A DNA stretch of 64,000 nucleotides from NCBI GenBank assembly GCA_015146655.1, contig VKHL01000022.1:150325-214324 (forward strand). The letters run 5' to 3'. Source of the stretch: Ochromonas danica (lineage: Eukaryota; Sar; Chrysophyceae; Chromulinales; Chromulinaceae). The notes under the pieces are model-generated. The model saw only the letters and a program-made list of their open reading frames with translations, was not told the origin of the DNA and did no database searches. Of this stretch, positions 1 to 12,247 are shown in pieces; the stretch's first letter is position 1; every line of letters starts with the position of its first letter. A program made the translations under genes and the position numbers.

Positions 1-1
1 T

Positions 2-689
2 CAAGCTATAAATACGACAAATACACCGAAGAATCAAAGTATGATTGACATGTCAACACGTCGTCCATTTGATGACACGACTGGACCAAATGCTGTTAGT
101 AATGGTAGTGGTAGTGGTAGTAGTGCGATGGAATGGACGTCAGTAGCAATGGAAAAAATAGTGTTTCATTTCCATTCTAAAGCAATCACTTCTTTATCCA
201 TGGCAGCACAAGGAAGTACTTTCTTGACATTTTCTTATGATGAAGGAATTATTCGATTTTGGGATTATGCAAATCCAAATACTTTTACTTCCATTTGGAT
301 GACACAGAATTTCAAAGAACGTATGGAAGATATTCCATTTCATGTTGATCTTCATCCAAATGGTGTTCAATTAGCATGTGCAAATGAAATGGAAGTAAAA
401 GAATATGCTATATGGGATACACAAATTGAATTAATACGTCGTATTCCTGTACGTATTCCATTTAAAGGAAATAATGGTGTTCCTATTGTTATTTCACAAC
501 CTGTTTCATTAGTAAGATATTCTAATGGTGGACATTTATTAGCTGTTGTGACAGGAAAGATTATTCAAATCTTTCATCTTTATCTACGTGAAGATCAATC
601 AAATCATTCTTCACAATCTGGTAAGACTTTGATATCGTTAACTCGTGTAGTATCTTATCTCTAACTCATCATTCACTTTGTGTATCCAT

Positions 690-772
<83 letters not shown>

Positions 773-3700
773 TGTGTGTCTGTGTGTGTGTGTGTGTCTG
801 TGTGTCTGTGTGTGTGTGTGTCTGTGTGTGTCTGTGTGTCTGTGTGTCTGTGTCTGTGTGTGTGTCTGTGTGTGTATGTGTGTATGTATGTGTGTGTCTG
901 TGTCTGTGCGTGTCTGTGTGTGTGTGTGTGTATGTGTGTACTGTGTGTGTGTGCATTGTGTGTGTTTACTGTGTGCGTGTGTACTGTGTGTGTGTGTATG
1001 CGTGTGTTTTGTTGTTTCTAGGCAATCCTTATCGCATGATGACATTAACAGAGCATATAGCACCTGTGACAGATGTCATCTTTCTACGTGATGATGACAT
1101 GCTCATCACATCTTCTAATGATGGTTGTGTCTATAGTTGGAGAATTAGTCCAGGAACACGTAATCGTGAGAAAGAATTTGTTAAACGTGGATTTGCTGTT
1201 AGTCATCTTGCAATGGGTAGATATCAAGGAGCTAAGACTATTCTTGCTTCATTTGAATCTACTTTACTGTCTAATGATAATGTTAATGCTTCAATGAATC
1301 CTGGGGTAGAAGCAGTACGTCGACGAAGACAATCTTCAGCTTTTGCTAGACGATCCATGCAAGCAGCAACGGCTACTGCTACTGCTACTGCTACCTCCTC
1401 TACCTCTTCCTCTTCTTCTACAGTACATGCATTTGATCCGTTACGTGCTTCACGTGAAGGATTATTATTAAGACATTCTATAGAAGGAGGAGGAGGAGGA
1501 GGTCAAGGTCATGATGAGATAGGTCTAGCCTTGGCAGCCTTCTCACAAGGTAGTGGCGAGGGGGTGCTGCTACCGGAAGGTAACACTCCCATGCTAGCAG
1601 GTAATAACACTACCAATGCTCCATTCCGCCCGATGGTCCATGCTTCATCTAGAGCAGGTGGTAGTAGTGGTATTGGTGGAACAGGAGCAGGAGGAGGAGG
1701 AGGTAATGGGGTAGTAGTAGTAGCAGGAGGAGGAGGGGTATCAAAGTACTACTTCCTAGCCATGTGGGAGAAGGAAATCTCTAACAACCCCACTATCATC
1801 TACCTCCCCAATGCTGTACGATCCATGACATTTGGTCGTACAGCAGGACCCGATAGTGTAGAGATGTGTCTCATTGGACTAGCCGATGGCCAGGTCATCC
1901 TCTCTTTGCTACCCTTGCCTCTCATGGCCTTCAATGAAACGGCTACTATCACTACTACCCTACCACCGCCTGGTACTACCACTACCACTAATACCATGTC
2001 ATCATCCAATAAGAACATCTCCTTTTCAGCCAATGCGACAGTAGAGAGTAAACGATTGTCTGTCTCATCATCGGGTAGAATGAAGAAAGGAGGAGGAGGA
2101 GGAGGTGGTGGAGGAGGAGGAGGATTGAGTGCAGTGGTAGAGTTAGATGATGATAATACCACAGCTGATCCAAGCACTGCTCGCTCTCGTGTTACCCTCA
2201 ATAATGATGATACCTTCTCACTCCCTGGAGTAGCAACAGGAGGAGGAGGAGGAGGGCAGCAGAAGGGTAGTAACGGTAACAACAACACTACCTCTGCCTC
2301 TACCTCCTCTCCCTCCCCTGCTGTGGGTGGTAGTAGTGGTACTATAGGTGACCCTACAATGAACAACAATAGCAACAACAACAACAACAACAACAACGGT
2401 GAAGAGGGTAACAACAACGGTAACAATGGTAACAGTGGTAACAATGCCTACCAGTTGGTGATGAGTCAGTGTCGGGTCATTCGACCAGCTGTAGGCTTCG
2501 TCAGTCAGATAGCCTTCACACCAGATGGCTATTGGATTGTCATCACGGGAGAGGACGGTAGTGTCTTCCTCTTCTCTACCATTCGCAAGTTTGGCGAGCA
2601 TCTATGGGAGACTACCTCCACTACTTCTACCTCTTCCTACCATGACACCTCCTCGGCCACTACCACCACCTCTACCTCTTTTGCTAAGACACAGTTCTTA
2701 CTAGTTGAACGTAGTAAAATGGAAGCAGTACGTTCAAAACTAATTGAAATGGAAAGTTTATTTGAACAATCACATAAAGATCATGAATTATATGTTAATA
2801 AACTATTAGAAGGAAGAGAAAAAATGTTATTTGATTTAGAACAAAAAATGCAACGTGAAATACAAAGTCGTGATGAAACAATATTACAAGGAAGACGTGA
2901 TTATCTAACATTGAAAAAATCAACACAAGATGAAATACAAGAATTAAAGAAAAATAGTGATAATGCTTTATCATCTTTAGAAATGATGTATGAAAGAAGA
3001 TTAGCTGAAGAATCAGTTTATGTACAAAAAATGAAACAAGCATATGATGAATATGTTGTACATATGAAAATGGATATGAATCAAATACAACAACAAGTAA
3101 ATCAAAAACTTAGTCTAATGGAAGATGATAAACAACATTTATTACAAGAATCAAATCGTCAAAAACAAGCTATATTAGAATATTATGATTATATGAAAAC
3201 ACGTAATCATGAAGTATTAGCATCATTAGAAGATCAACAAGTTGAAGAACGTAGTAAATTGAAATCTACATTAAGTCAAACTCATGCTATGTTAGCTGAA
3301 GCACAAGCTAAAAATATGTCTAATGAAGTACAAGCAAATCATACCATTTCAAAATTAAAAGTTGAAATTGAAAATAAAGAAATTGAAATGTTAAGAATAC
3401 GAAGTGATTTAGAATGGGCAAATGATCGAATTGGTAAATTAGAAAATGCTTTACAACAAGCTACATTAGAATTAAAAATACGTATGGATGTGAATGAAAA
3501 ATGGGAAATGAAATCAGGTGAAATGATTAAACGAATTGAAGAATTAGAAACAGTACGTAAAACATTAACATCTCAATTACATTCTTTACGTGAAGAAATT
3601 TTACCAACAGAAGAACAATTACATCAAACATTAGAAAAATTACAAGAAATTGATCGTGAATATGAAATTTCTTTACATGCAATTACAGAAAAGGAGAAAA

Positions 3701-5487
3701 TTTTATCCTATAAATCTGAAAATTTATCATTATTACAAAAACAAGTACGTGAATTAAGAAAGAAAAATACATTAAAAGATGCTGCATTAAAACGTGCTGC
3801 TTCATTATTAGAAGAATTTATCTATGCTATGCATGAAGAACGTTTTCTACCCAAGAATCGTATGATGGCTAATACTACTACTACTACAACTACAGGAGGA
3901 GGTAGTGGTGGTCTAGGTAGTGCAGGAGGTCTAGGTAGCAGTGCAGCAGAAGGAATCATGGAAGGTAACACAGCTTTACCTTCAGCATCTAATGAACTTC
4001 CTTTAAGCTCTTCGATGGACTCCAAGTCTCGTGTTGGCTCAGTCATGATGACGAGGTCGTCTATGGCAGGCAACAATTTGCTTTCCAATGCCATCGCTGC
4101 AGCTACCATGGCCGTATTGGGTAATGCTACTACTAGTGCTAACTCTCCTGTCATGACTGCAACGAATGAACGAAACCTTTCTACTGCTGCTTCTGGGTCA
4201 TCCCCTGCACCTCCAGCACTAGTTAAGACCATGACTATTGGTGCTAGAAGTAGTAGCACACAGATTGGTGCACCACCACCAGGTAGTGGTAGTGGTACAG
4301 CAGGTCTAGTAAGTGGTAGTAATAATGAAAGTGGGAAAGAGAAGTCAAAGCTATTATCTCGACAAGCTCTCTTAGCACAACCTCATAGTCATGATTTAAT
4401 TGCAGCATTAAAATTAGAAGGTGGAGTTAATATGAAGTTACGACGATTAAATGATGTATTAAAACCTTATTTGAAAGATGGAGATGTTAATGTAAGTAGC
4501 TATAGTATATCCTCTATATTGCTTGCTTTCCTTCTGTCTGTTAGAAGTACTAACGATGATGATGTTGTTGTTAAATAGGAGGAAATGTTAGATGAAGCAG
4601 AAGCAGTTCGACGTGAACAAGATCGACATATGTCATTATTACATCGTAATTTCTCTTCTTTACAATCTTCTTTAGAGACTGCACAACATGTCTTACATGA
4701 CAAAGTTCATAACCATCTCTCTGATAATCAGACCTTATTAAGAGAAGTGAATCAATTACGATCTGAAGTCAAAAGTCTATCATTAGAGAATCAACGTCTA
4801 GCAGCACAAATTGATTTCTTTCGAACACGTAAACAAGATCAATTACAAGGTTTTACAAGTCAATTTATATCAACAGATGATCCAATGAATCTTCTGTCGA
4901 ATGATCATCATTATGAGCAACAACAGAATGAAAGGAAGAAGTCACGACCATCTAGTCGAACCTATTCACCTGGTCAAACACAAGGAGGAAAAGATCGTGG
5001 TGGTTCATCTGCAACAACTCCTATTACTTTCCCTGCTTTATCTGCACCAACGCCTACTGCCCCAGAGATTGATAATAGCAATTTGTTGATGATGAAGAAG
5101 AAATCTACCTCTTCTGCTGTCTCGGAGGTCAATCAAGCTAGACGACTCATAGGGAGTCAAAGCCAATCTGTTTTGCCAAACACAAGCTTGTCGGCCAATA
5201 GCAATAACAACAACAAGAGCAAAGCAAGCAAGACTACTGTGATACCATCACGTAACAAGCCTATGAAGTCTGTTGAAGAGCTCTTGGGTAATTCTTTGGA
5301 TAGCTTTCATCGCAGTTATGATGATTCTTTGAAGGACACCAAAAACAACAATAAACAAGCAGCTGGTGGTAAAGGAAGTAATAGTTCTACCACCACCTTA
5401 TCGAAAGGTCCAATGACAGCTGAAGAGAAGATCGCCAAGATTGTGGAGCTCAACTTCGAAGAAATCCGATCAAACAATAAGAAGTAA
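2..5487 (+). CDS. CFAP57: CFAP57-like cilia and flagella associated WD40/coiled-coil protein, 5' partial
   Basis: The frame is open to the left edge, so the true start lies outside. Predicted exons are 2-620, 1022-4491 and 4579-5487, with phases that match across both GT-AG introns; about 1,665 residues are visible. The first part reads as WD40 blades (SYDEGIIRFWDY; SNGGHLLAVVTGKIIQIF; SSNDGCVYSW; DGYWIVITGEDGSVFLF). A long charged coiled coil follows, roughly bases 2700-3850, then a second shorter one at 4580-4850. This order of late WD40 blades followed by coiled coil is that of CFAP57, an axonemal protein linked to inner dynein arms and the regulatory complex. Long Gly, Asn, Ser and Thr runs (about 1350-2690 and 3870-4340) are inserted between blades and before the second coiled coil. 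Their codons differ sharply from the AT-rich coiled-coil part. The gene implies a flagellated stage. Confidence 0.85.
680..1012 (+). repeat. (TG)n microsatellite filling intron of CFAP57-like gene
   Basis: A nearly pure TG tract about 90 bases long grades into TG interrupted by C, A and CTG units. It occupies most of the 621-1021 intron and runs almost to the acceptor at 1021. It opens spurious Cys/Val and His/Thr reading frames in several phases, which I reject as genes. Confidence 0.95.
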
Positions 5488-6476
5488 TGGCCACGGCAGG
5501 AGATGATCCATTGGAGATTGTCATGACATCATGACATGACATGCGCTGGTCTCATATGTTACTTGTATAGAGTTTTACTGTAGATGCTACTATCATGTCA
5601 TTATAATATATAATAGCTTAGAGAGTTCAAAAGGTGTTCGTTTGTTTGTTCAAATTCAATACCGCGCTGTCAATTAATACTTACACATCGCCCAAGGCGT
5701 ATCTAGACCCTAGAGAAAGAGAGTAAACACCACATCTTCTTCTCGGAGCAAACGAGTAAAACTCGACCGATCCTCTAACCTAACATTGACAGCTACAAGT
5801 ATAAGATGAACACCTTGATATTCCCTGGAAGGATAGGCCGGTATTCACCAGTGAGTGACTCAGGCAATAACTCAGTCGAAGCTAAAGCCATGTCATCTAT
5901 TAAAGCACACAAATAAATCACATCAAATAGAAATAGTCCGGGTGTGCAAGCATTCATGGAGGGGTGGTGGAGTAGTTAAAGCACACAGAGTGTTGATAGT
6001 ATGTTTTTGTTCATCATCGGTTGTAGAGAGCCAAGGTATTCCGTTGATGATGCCCATCAGATAGTTGTGGAGAGAAATGTACTTTACAAAAACAAACAAT
6101 AGCTTGGTTAATAGGCAGGCCACATGATAGAGAGGATAAAAGAACGAAGGAGCAACACAGCGCAGGGGAAGCTGAGAGTTAGAAGATATACAAGAGAAGC
6201 ACGGTTCACGAGAGGCAAAGGAAAAGATGACCAATCATCAGTTTCCAGCCTTATCTTCACTAAACAAGATCAAACATAATGCGAAGGAAGACCATAACTC
6301 GCACTGTAGTGTATCCCACTTGGGCATTAGTATTAGGCAGAAGAAACTAATTCTCTGCCAAACGCAAGACAATACAAACGAAACGAAAGAGTATATATAG
6401 ATAAGAAAAGTGGGCAGAGGGAACTGATTCTGGCGACGAGGAGGCTAACACAGGACAGACAACAAGCGTACTGTCC
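5488..6476. other. Convergent intergenic region
   Basis: The 989 bases lie between the stop of the CFAP57-like gene and the stop of the minus-strand PX gene, so both 3' UTRs should be here. I see no tRNA, repeat or convincing frame. Confidence 0.6.
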
Positions 6477-9400
6477 TTAAATCGGTTGTGTGGAGCCAGA
6501 TTCGGAAGGAGGAGGATATGACGCTTCAGAGTGCATGTTAGTCAGGAAGGGCGGGGGAGCTCCATAACTAGAGCTTAGACTACCTGGTAAGCTATTGTGC
6601 ATGTGATAATAGGGAGGTGGGGGAGGCCCACGTCCTCCGCCCTGTGGACCCCCTCCAGGATACATATGACGAGGAGGAGCAAACATAGGAGGCCCTGGAT
6701 AGACTGGAATACCAGGATAAGGAGGCATTGGCATAGGCATCGCACCATTTCCACCACCCATATGAGGCATACCCATGGGTGGCATTCCGGGCATTGGAGG
6801 ACCATAAGAGCCAGGGCCGCCAGGACCGTGATCTGGAGGAGGACCGCGAGGCCCACACCCACGATGACCTCTTGGACTATGAGGACCATGATGGCCACCA
6901 TGTCCTCGGTGACCACCTCCATGGTTGAATCCCCCATGGTGAGGATGGCCACCATGAGGTGGAGGCATATGCATGTGAGGAGGACCATAAGGATAATAGT
7001 AGCCAGGTCCAGGAGGACTATTCGGCTCCTGGCCTGGAGAGCCACCCTCTCTACCACCTTCACCACCGGGTGAAGGAGGATCCATGAAGGGAGGTGGTGG
7101 TGGTCCTCCGGGGTAAGACATGGGCATTGCGATAAATGGAGGATAGGAACCATAGGGACTTTGGGCCATTCCCTCTGGAACACCTGAGAAAGATCCGGAT
7201 GCATTATTTCCATTTGCAGTTGATCCATTACCTCCACCATTAGAATGGCCATTTGAAGCCCCACTGTTGTTAAATTTGGCCTTGTTGTGCTGCTTGTTCT
7301 GTTTGTTTTGAGCAAGTTGAGCTTCTTTCTGGGCTTGGGCCTGCAGCTGCAAAGAAATGGAATAAGGAGTGAAGAGATATGCGGCATGACCAAAGCCACG
7401 TGCTAACAGAAGATCTTCATCGTCTATGCTCAAAAGTGGTGACTCTCCGAGGAGAGTGACCACAGGATTGAAGGGATGCTCAGTGCCCATCTTCAACTCC
7501 GTAAAGCTGTTCAGCGAAACATCATTAGACAGAAATGGAAAACGTCGCAAAATAAAAATGTAGCAATTACCTTGATCGTTCTATCGCTTTCTTCAATCCT
7601 CCAAACTGCTCCTTTAGCCTTCGTGACAAATTATTATCACAATTCAACAGAGCCTGCAGATTCTTTCCGATCTCTCCGACAGGCATTGGTCCTTTCTGCT
7701 TCCAAACAAAGTATGAGTGGTAAATCCCATCCACTCAAAGATATGCTGCTAACCTTGTTTAAGATAATTATAATGAGGTGTAGCAAAAGTTGCTGATCAA
7801 TTTTTCCTCCCAAAGCTAGTTGACCATAGCTCAGCGCAAACTAAACAAGTGGACAAGCTAATGAGCAACATAAAGAAGAAAAAACTCGAAATCCGCTAAC
7901 CTGTAAATCTCTGACAGCAACACTAAAGACGCAACTTGGTGTACTATCGCCTTTCTTATTCTCAATATATTGAGTCATCTTCGTCAGATTTTCAATACCG
8001 CACTTGATGCACGTGTTGGCAAAGAGTTTGCGAACAATTTTGTTTGATTTCTCCAATACAGATTGCTGGTCAACATCAGAGGGAAGAGACGTCGATGTTT
8101 TGCTCAATTCATCGCAGACAGACTGGAAATGCTTATATCCTTCATGCAAACCAGACACAAATGCCTCCAGTCCCAATGCCTCAATAGGTGCGAGAAGATT
8201 GTGAGTGTTATCTACAGGGTCAATAAGATTGCATCGAGAAAACTCATATTCAGGATGAACTTCATTCCTCTTCCTCTCCTCCTCAGACACTCCATTAGTT
8301 GATGAAGCGCTATGCTCGTCAATAGAAGGTACCGCAGAAGGAGCAGTCTGACCCAATGTGTCTTGGGAACACGATAAGGAACTCGTCACAGTTGCATCAC
8401 CCGCTTCTCCGACATGATCATTCGTTTCATGAACAGTCTGCCAATCAAGGTAATCACCGTGGGCTATATTGGAGATATTGAAAATTCTCTCGGGGAAGAA
8501 TTTCTCTGTGTTCTTTGGCTGAATATTGTCAGAAATGTATACCAGAGATTTATCTTCAGCACGGAAAGCTGGACCTCTCACAGTCATCATAAGGTTGCAC
8601 CAATCAAAGGAGCTATAATAGGCAAAGAATTGACCCAGTGCTTGAAGCGGGTGAGTGATCAAAGCACCTTTGGCATTGAAGATGTATATCATGAGGACAG
8701 TTAAAGCCCAAGAAGAGAGACGCCCGTCCTTCACTCCCAGCAAGCTACCACCTCCATTAGTATAGCGAGCCGATTCAAACTGAAACCAAGCTTTCAATAA
8801 GAGAATGGATCTCTTGAATAAGTTATTCCTTCCCACAAAAGCATTTAACCTTTCGATCAAGACCTCCGTATAGATCGAATTCAGCTGATTGGTAGAGACA
8901 GTTACAGCAACATTATTGATCATGCTGCGAATCATCTTTATCTCATCGTTAACGAAGCTCACATTGCTCACAGAAACCTTTTCCTCGTCATGATTTTCGT
9001 CATTAGGGCCGAACGCAGAAAGGCATAACGCTTCATTAATCTTAACGAACCAGCCGTCATCTGCCAATTTTGGAACAAAGGCCGTACAATCAATCCCACT
9101 TTCAGGAAGGAAGGTGTGAGATACTAAACTGCCAATGGGGAAGAGTTGGCAGCCCAATGTAGTGCTCACAAGATCGCGAACGTACTTGAAGATAGTGTAA
9201 CGAGAAACGATAGCTTCTTCAGATGGAGTAATAGCATCAACAATCACGTCGGCTATATTAGTCATAGAAGCAATCCAATTTGTCGACACCTCTGTGACAG
9301 TCGTACGAGACGGGTCCAAAATAGATTCCGATAAATCAGCCCCATAGAACTTGCTCTCCGCAGCATTGCATACAAATTTAGCAGAGATGATAGGACTCTT

Positions 9401-10589
9401 TCTGCTGGGATGATAATCATAAGAGGGAAGTCGACGTGACTTTTCTGGTGTTTGTGACGATAGACCAATGTTCACCTTCTGCGCCAGCAGTTCATTGCTC
9501 AATCTAATGGCATCCTGCAGTTGCAAAGAAACGGCATATGCGCGCGCATCTTCAGGCTTAGGACTCACAGATGCTAAACGATCTGGTTGGGCCGCTAGAT
9601 TGATGGCTCTGACAACCTCCTCCATCGGAAGGCTGTCTGCGCTTTGCTCGCTGTTGTCAGCATTGTCTTCGTCGCTTGACTCATGAGTCTGTTCTTGATA
9701 TAAAACAGCATGTTCTTCGGTTAATTCACCACGTAATTGATGTGACAAATTTCCATCCACACCACTAAGAGAACGCAGAACAGAATTGGGAAGCTGCTGA
9801 CTGGCCATTCCTGTTGCCTGTTGCAGAAAGATCATCTCCATTTGAGATAACCTGGCTTGGAGAACATTCACCTAAAATATAAATATAAATATACATATTA
9901 CATGAGAAACCACCTTAAAACAAGCAAAATTGATGAATTACAAGAGCTACCTACCTGCTTGCGAGCGACAGCAAGATCGTCTGTTAACTTGGCGGTCTCT
10001 GTTTGGTTTGTAGTTTTCATCGAATTCAACATCTAAAAAGGACACGAATGTCAATGATTGGAAGCTGAACAAATGTCATTATACAAGTACTTACATCTTG
10101 TAAACGTCTCATTCGTTCAAAGTTCCAAATGAACGTCATAATATTTGACTCATCGTTTAAGAAGAGGACAAGATCATTTCGAGTCCAAATTTGAGGCAAT
10201 CGAATAAGTAAACTCAAATATTTCTCTAATTGATCTCTTCTTTGATCAACAATTTCAGGATCTGATGATGATCGCAAGTATCGCTTCGGGGGAAGTGGAG
10301 GAAATCGTAAGTTAGGATGATGCTTACGTAATTCTCGATCCAAATAGTAAAAATCACGATATCTACGTTTAATCGTCCATGCACGTAATGGTGTGGTAAC
10401 TCGAATCACATAGACAGTATGATCTTGATTTTGTTCAGTTTGTGGGATAGAAATTCTTGTTGTTGAGCATTCTACAGAACGACGACGAGACGAGGTACGA
10501 TCTTCTCCTGAATCAGCCCAGGATGGTTTATAATTACTATCTTCATCATCAATAGTAGACTCAACAGAAATCATACGAGGTGCTGACAT
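6477..10589 (-). CDS. PX domain protein fused to degenerate poly(A)-polymerase/nucleotidyltransferase-like domain
   Basis: Six exons are predicted on the minus strand: 10589-10095, 10032-9955, 9871-7901, 7840-7754, 7653-7571 and 7506-6477. All phases match, giving about 1,247 residues. Residues 54-148 are a PX domain, with RRYRDF at 75-80, a PPLPPK loop at 97-102 and a following QRRDQLEKYL helix, so phosphoinositide membrane binding is likely. Residues 165-210 look like a coiled coil. Residues about 390-650 match the plant/protist NTP-transferase and PAP/OAS1 substrate-binding family (FPIGS; LLLKAWFQFES; LSSWALTVLMIYIFN; FDWCN), and VRDLQFALSYGQLALGG spans a splice junction. Two of the three catalytic Asp positions appear lost (G450, T515; D452 kept), so it is probably an inactive scaffold. 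The last exon is a Gly/Pro/His-rich tail. The main risk is that the 10095/10032 junction is wrong and two genes lie back to back. Confidence 0.7.
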
Positions 10590-11545
10590 AGTAAAAATTT
10601 ATAAATATCACACCTAAAAGATTATACGAAGAAGACAGAACGAACGAGGTGCAAAGAGAGAGAGTGAGAAAACCAAAACAGAAAATTATTTCTAATTTCA
10701 AAGTCAAGTAGTCTTCAAATACAAGACAATTCTATATTACTTCAGATCAAGTTAAGATGAAAATCAAAGAAGCAAGAAAGAGGGTCTCCTAGAGCACTTC
10801 AATCCAGACAATCAATCTTCCTGCTATTGATTTCTACGGCCAGACCGTCACAGTGAGACCCGCAGGACAGAGTGGCGGACAGGGACACCCAACCACCTTC
10901 CCGGATACGGGATCCTCAAAGATCGCTCGTTTTTCAGGTGTGTTTTTCAAGGGAAACGAGCTTCCAAAAGTGTGTTTTCAAGGGAAACGAGCTTCCAAAA
11001 GTGTTTTTTCATCCTCTACTGTGATCATTCTCTTGACAATCACGAAATGTGATGTCTAGGAAGGAAACGATCGCATTCTGCGAGAATATTGCTAACATAA
11101 GTTTCTTAACTGTTAGGTATTCAGTAAAATAGGCAAAATTTTCGCTTCCTTTGTATTCATCTTTTATTTTCTTTCAAATCAATGATATGTCAGAACAACT
11201 GCGCGGACCAACGCCTCCCTCATCATCTCACCAGGAAGAGAAGTTTCATCCTCTTGCATGAAGAGCCACGCAGTATTTAATATGCAAAAATGGCTTAAGA
11301 AACATGACTGCTTGTTTCCTACTACACAGAGTATTCGCCACCAATAAAGAAAAGTACCACAAAGTAATATACAGAAATAACACGCGAAGGTCAAGGGCAA
11401 AAAAAGGAACGATTCAATCGTTATGGTAAATAGTTTTTTTGTATTGAGAGAAAGTGAGTTTGAATGTAAAATGGTAGAAGGGCAAAATGGCTGTGGGTGT
11501 GGTTGAGCAGTGCAGAGGAGACACACAAAGTGTGCGTTTCTCTTG
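10590..11545. other. Intergenic region upstream of PX gene
   Basis: The 956 bases hold the promoter side of the PX gene (start at 10589) and the 3' side of the small membrane protein gene ending at 11546. The only structure I see is the 31-base tandem repeat at 10938-11000. Confidence 0.6.
10938..11000. repeat. Two-copy 31/32-bp tandem repeat
   Basis: Two adjacent copies (10938-10969 and 10970-11000) both contain TTCAAGGGAAACGAGC and end in TTCCAAAA. A third partial start (GTGTTTTTTCA) follows. They differ by one T in a T run. Confidence 0.85.
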
Positions 11546-11866
11546 TCAGGACGCTTTCAGAAGTTTTGCCACAGGAAGATGATCTGGACGTGAGAACAGT
11601 GGTGACTCGCCTTTTCCACTCGTATAGTGTTTGGCATTGAGAAGAGACGGGAAGGAACTTTCACTTTCGTATTCTCTAGTGAAGGCAGCGTCTGCTTCAT
11701 CAATGGCAAAGTTATGACCCGTTCCTATGATTTTATCACAGCATTCTGTCGTACAATCAATACACTTTGGATAGAACCATAAACCAATTATCCATCCTGT
11801 TATTGTTAGTGCACCCACCACAGCTTCTATCATATCCTGGAATTTCTCACTATTTCTTTTTTTCAC
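11546..11866 (-). CDS. Small single-pass membrane protein, hypothetical
   Basis: A 106-residue single-exon frame. Residues about 12-31 are hydrophobic (VVGALTITGWIIGLWF), followed by a short Cys-rich stretch with four Cys (CIDCTTECC) and a soluble acidic/Ser-rich tail. This suggests a small membrane-anchored protein with its Cys cluster just after the membrane segment. I do not recognise a family. It is divergent from the GH18 gene, with 381 bases between the starts. The organised hydrophobic segment followed by a Cys motif makes a chance frame less likely, but no homology supports it. Confidence 0.45.
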   Translation of the reverse strand: MKKRNSEKFQDMIEAVVGALTITGWIIGLWFYPKCIDCTTECCDKIIGTGHNFAIDEADAAFTREYESESSFPSLLNAKHYTSGKGESPLFSRPDHLPVAKLLKAS

Positions 11867-12247
11867 TTATTTCCCTAAAAATAATGAAGTGTTGGAATAT
11901 TGAGAATGAAAGAGGAAGTGAAGGGAGGAAAGAATATGGAATTGCTGCAATTGAGGTTGACTCTGACTCTGATTTGTTCGTTTCTCTTTCTCTCTCCTCA
12001 GTCAGGCAACAGTCTCTTTGTCTGTCTGTCTTCTGGTTTTGCTCTGTGTGGGCGTTGGGTTGGCTTCTGTTGAAGGCTGTGGGCCACAAGTTGAAATGGC
12101 CAACCCTTGCCAGCCCGCCTTTTCAACACCACGTTGCCCTAAGATCTTCAACTTCACAACAACGCGTTCTTCCAATTTCCAAACTTTCTCAGCAACGTAA
12201 TAATATTAACTTAATAAGAACAATAGGGAAAGGGCCCGAAGGATGAA
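11867..12247. promoter_or_regulatory. Divergent intergenic region between small membrane protein and GH18 gene
   Basis: The 381 bases separate two divergent starts, so promoters for both genes should be here. A CT-rich stretch (about 11975-12000) is the only visible feature; no defined element is identified. Confidence 0.4.

Noticed and set aside
638-1091. Several overlapping frames on both strands rich in Cys/Val or His/Thr
   Set aside because: They are translations of the TG microsatellite in the CFAP57-like intron. The long frame starting at 688 is real coding only from 1022 onward.
1800-2601. Antisense frames opposite the CFAP57-like insert (Leu/Pro-rich and Thr/Val-rich)
   Set aside because: Shadows of the low-complexity coding strand with no independent support.
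6575-7399. 274-codon minus-strand frame overlapping the last PX-gene exon
   Set aside because: Out-of-frame shadow of the Gly/Pro/His-rich tail; the chosen frame is the one that joins upstream exons in phase.
11179-11526. 115-codon minus-strand frame
   Set aside because: Hydrophobic, unstructured composition, in the expected 3' UTR of the small membrane protein; no conserved pattern.
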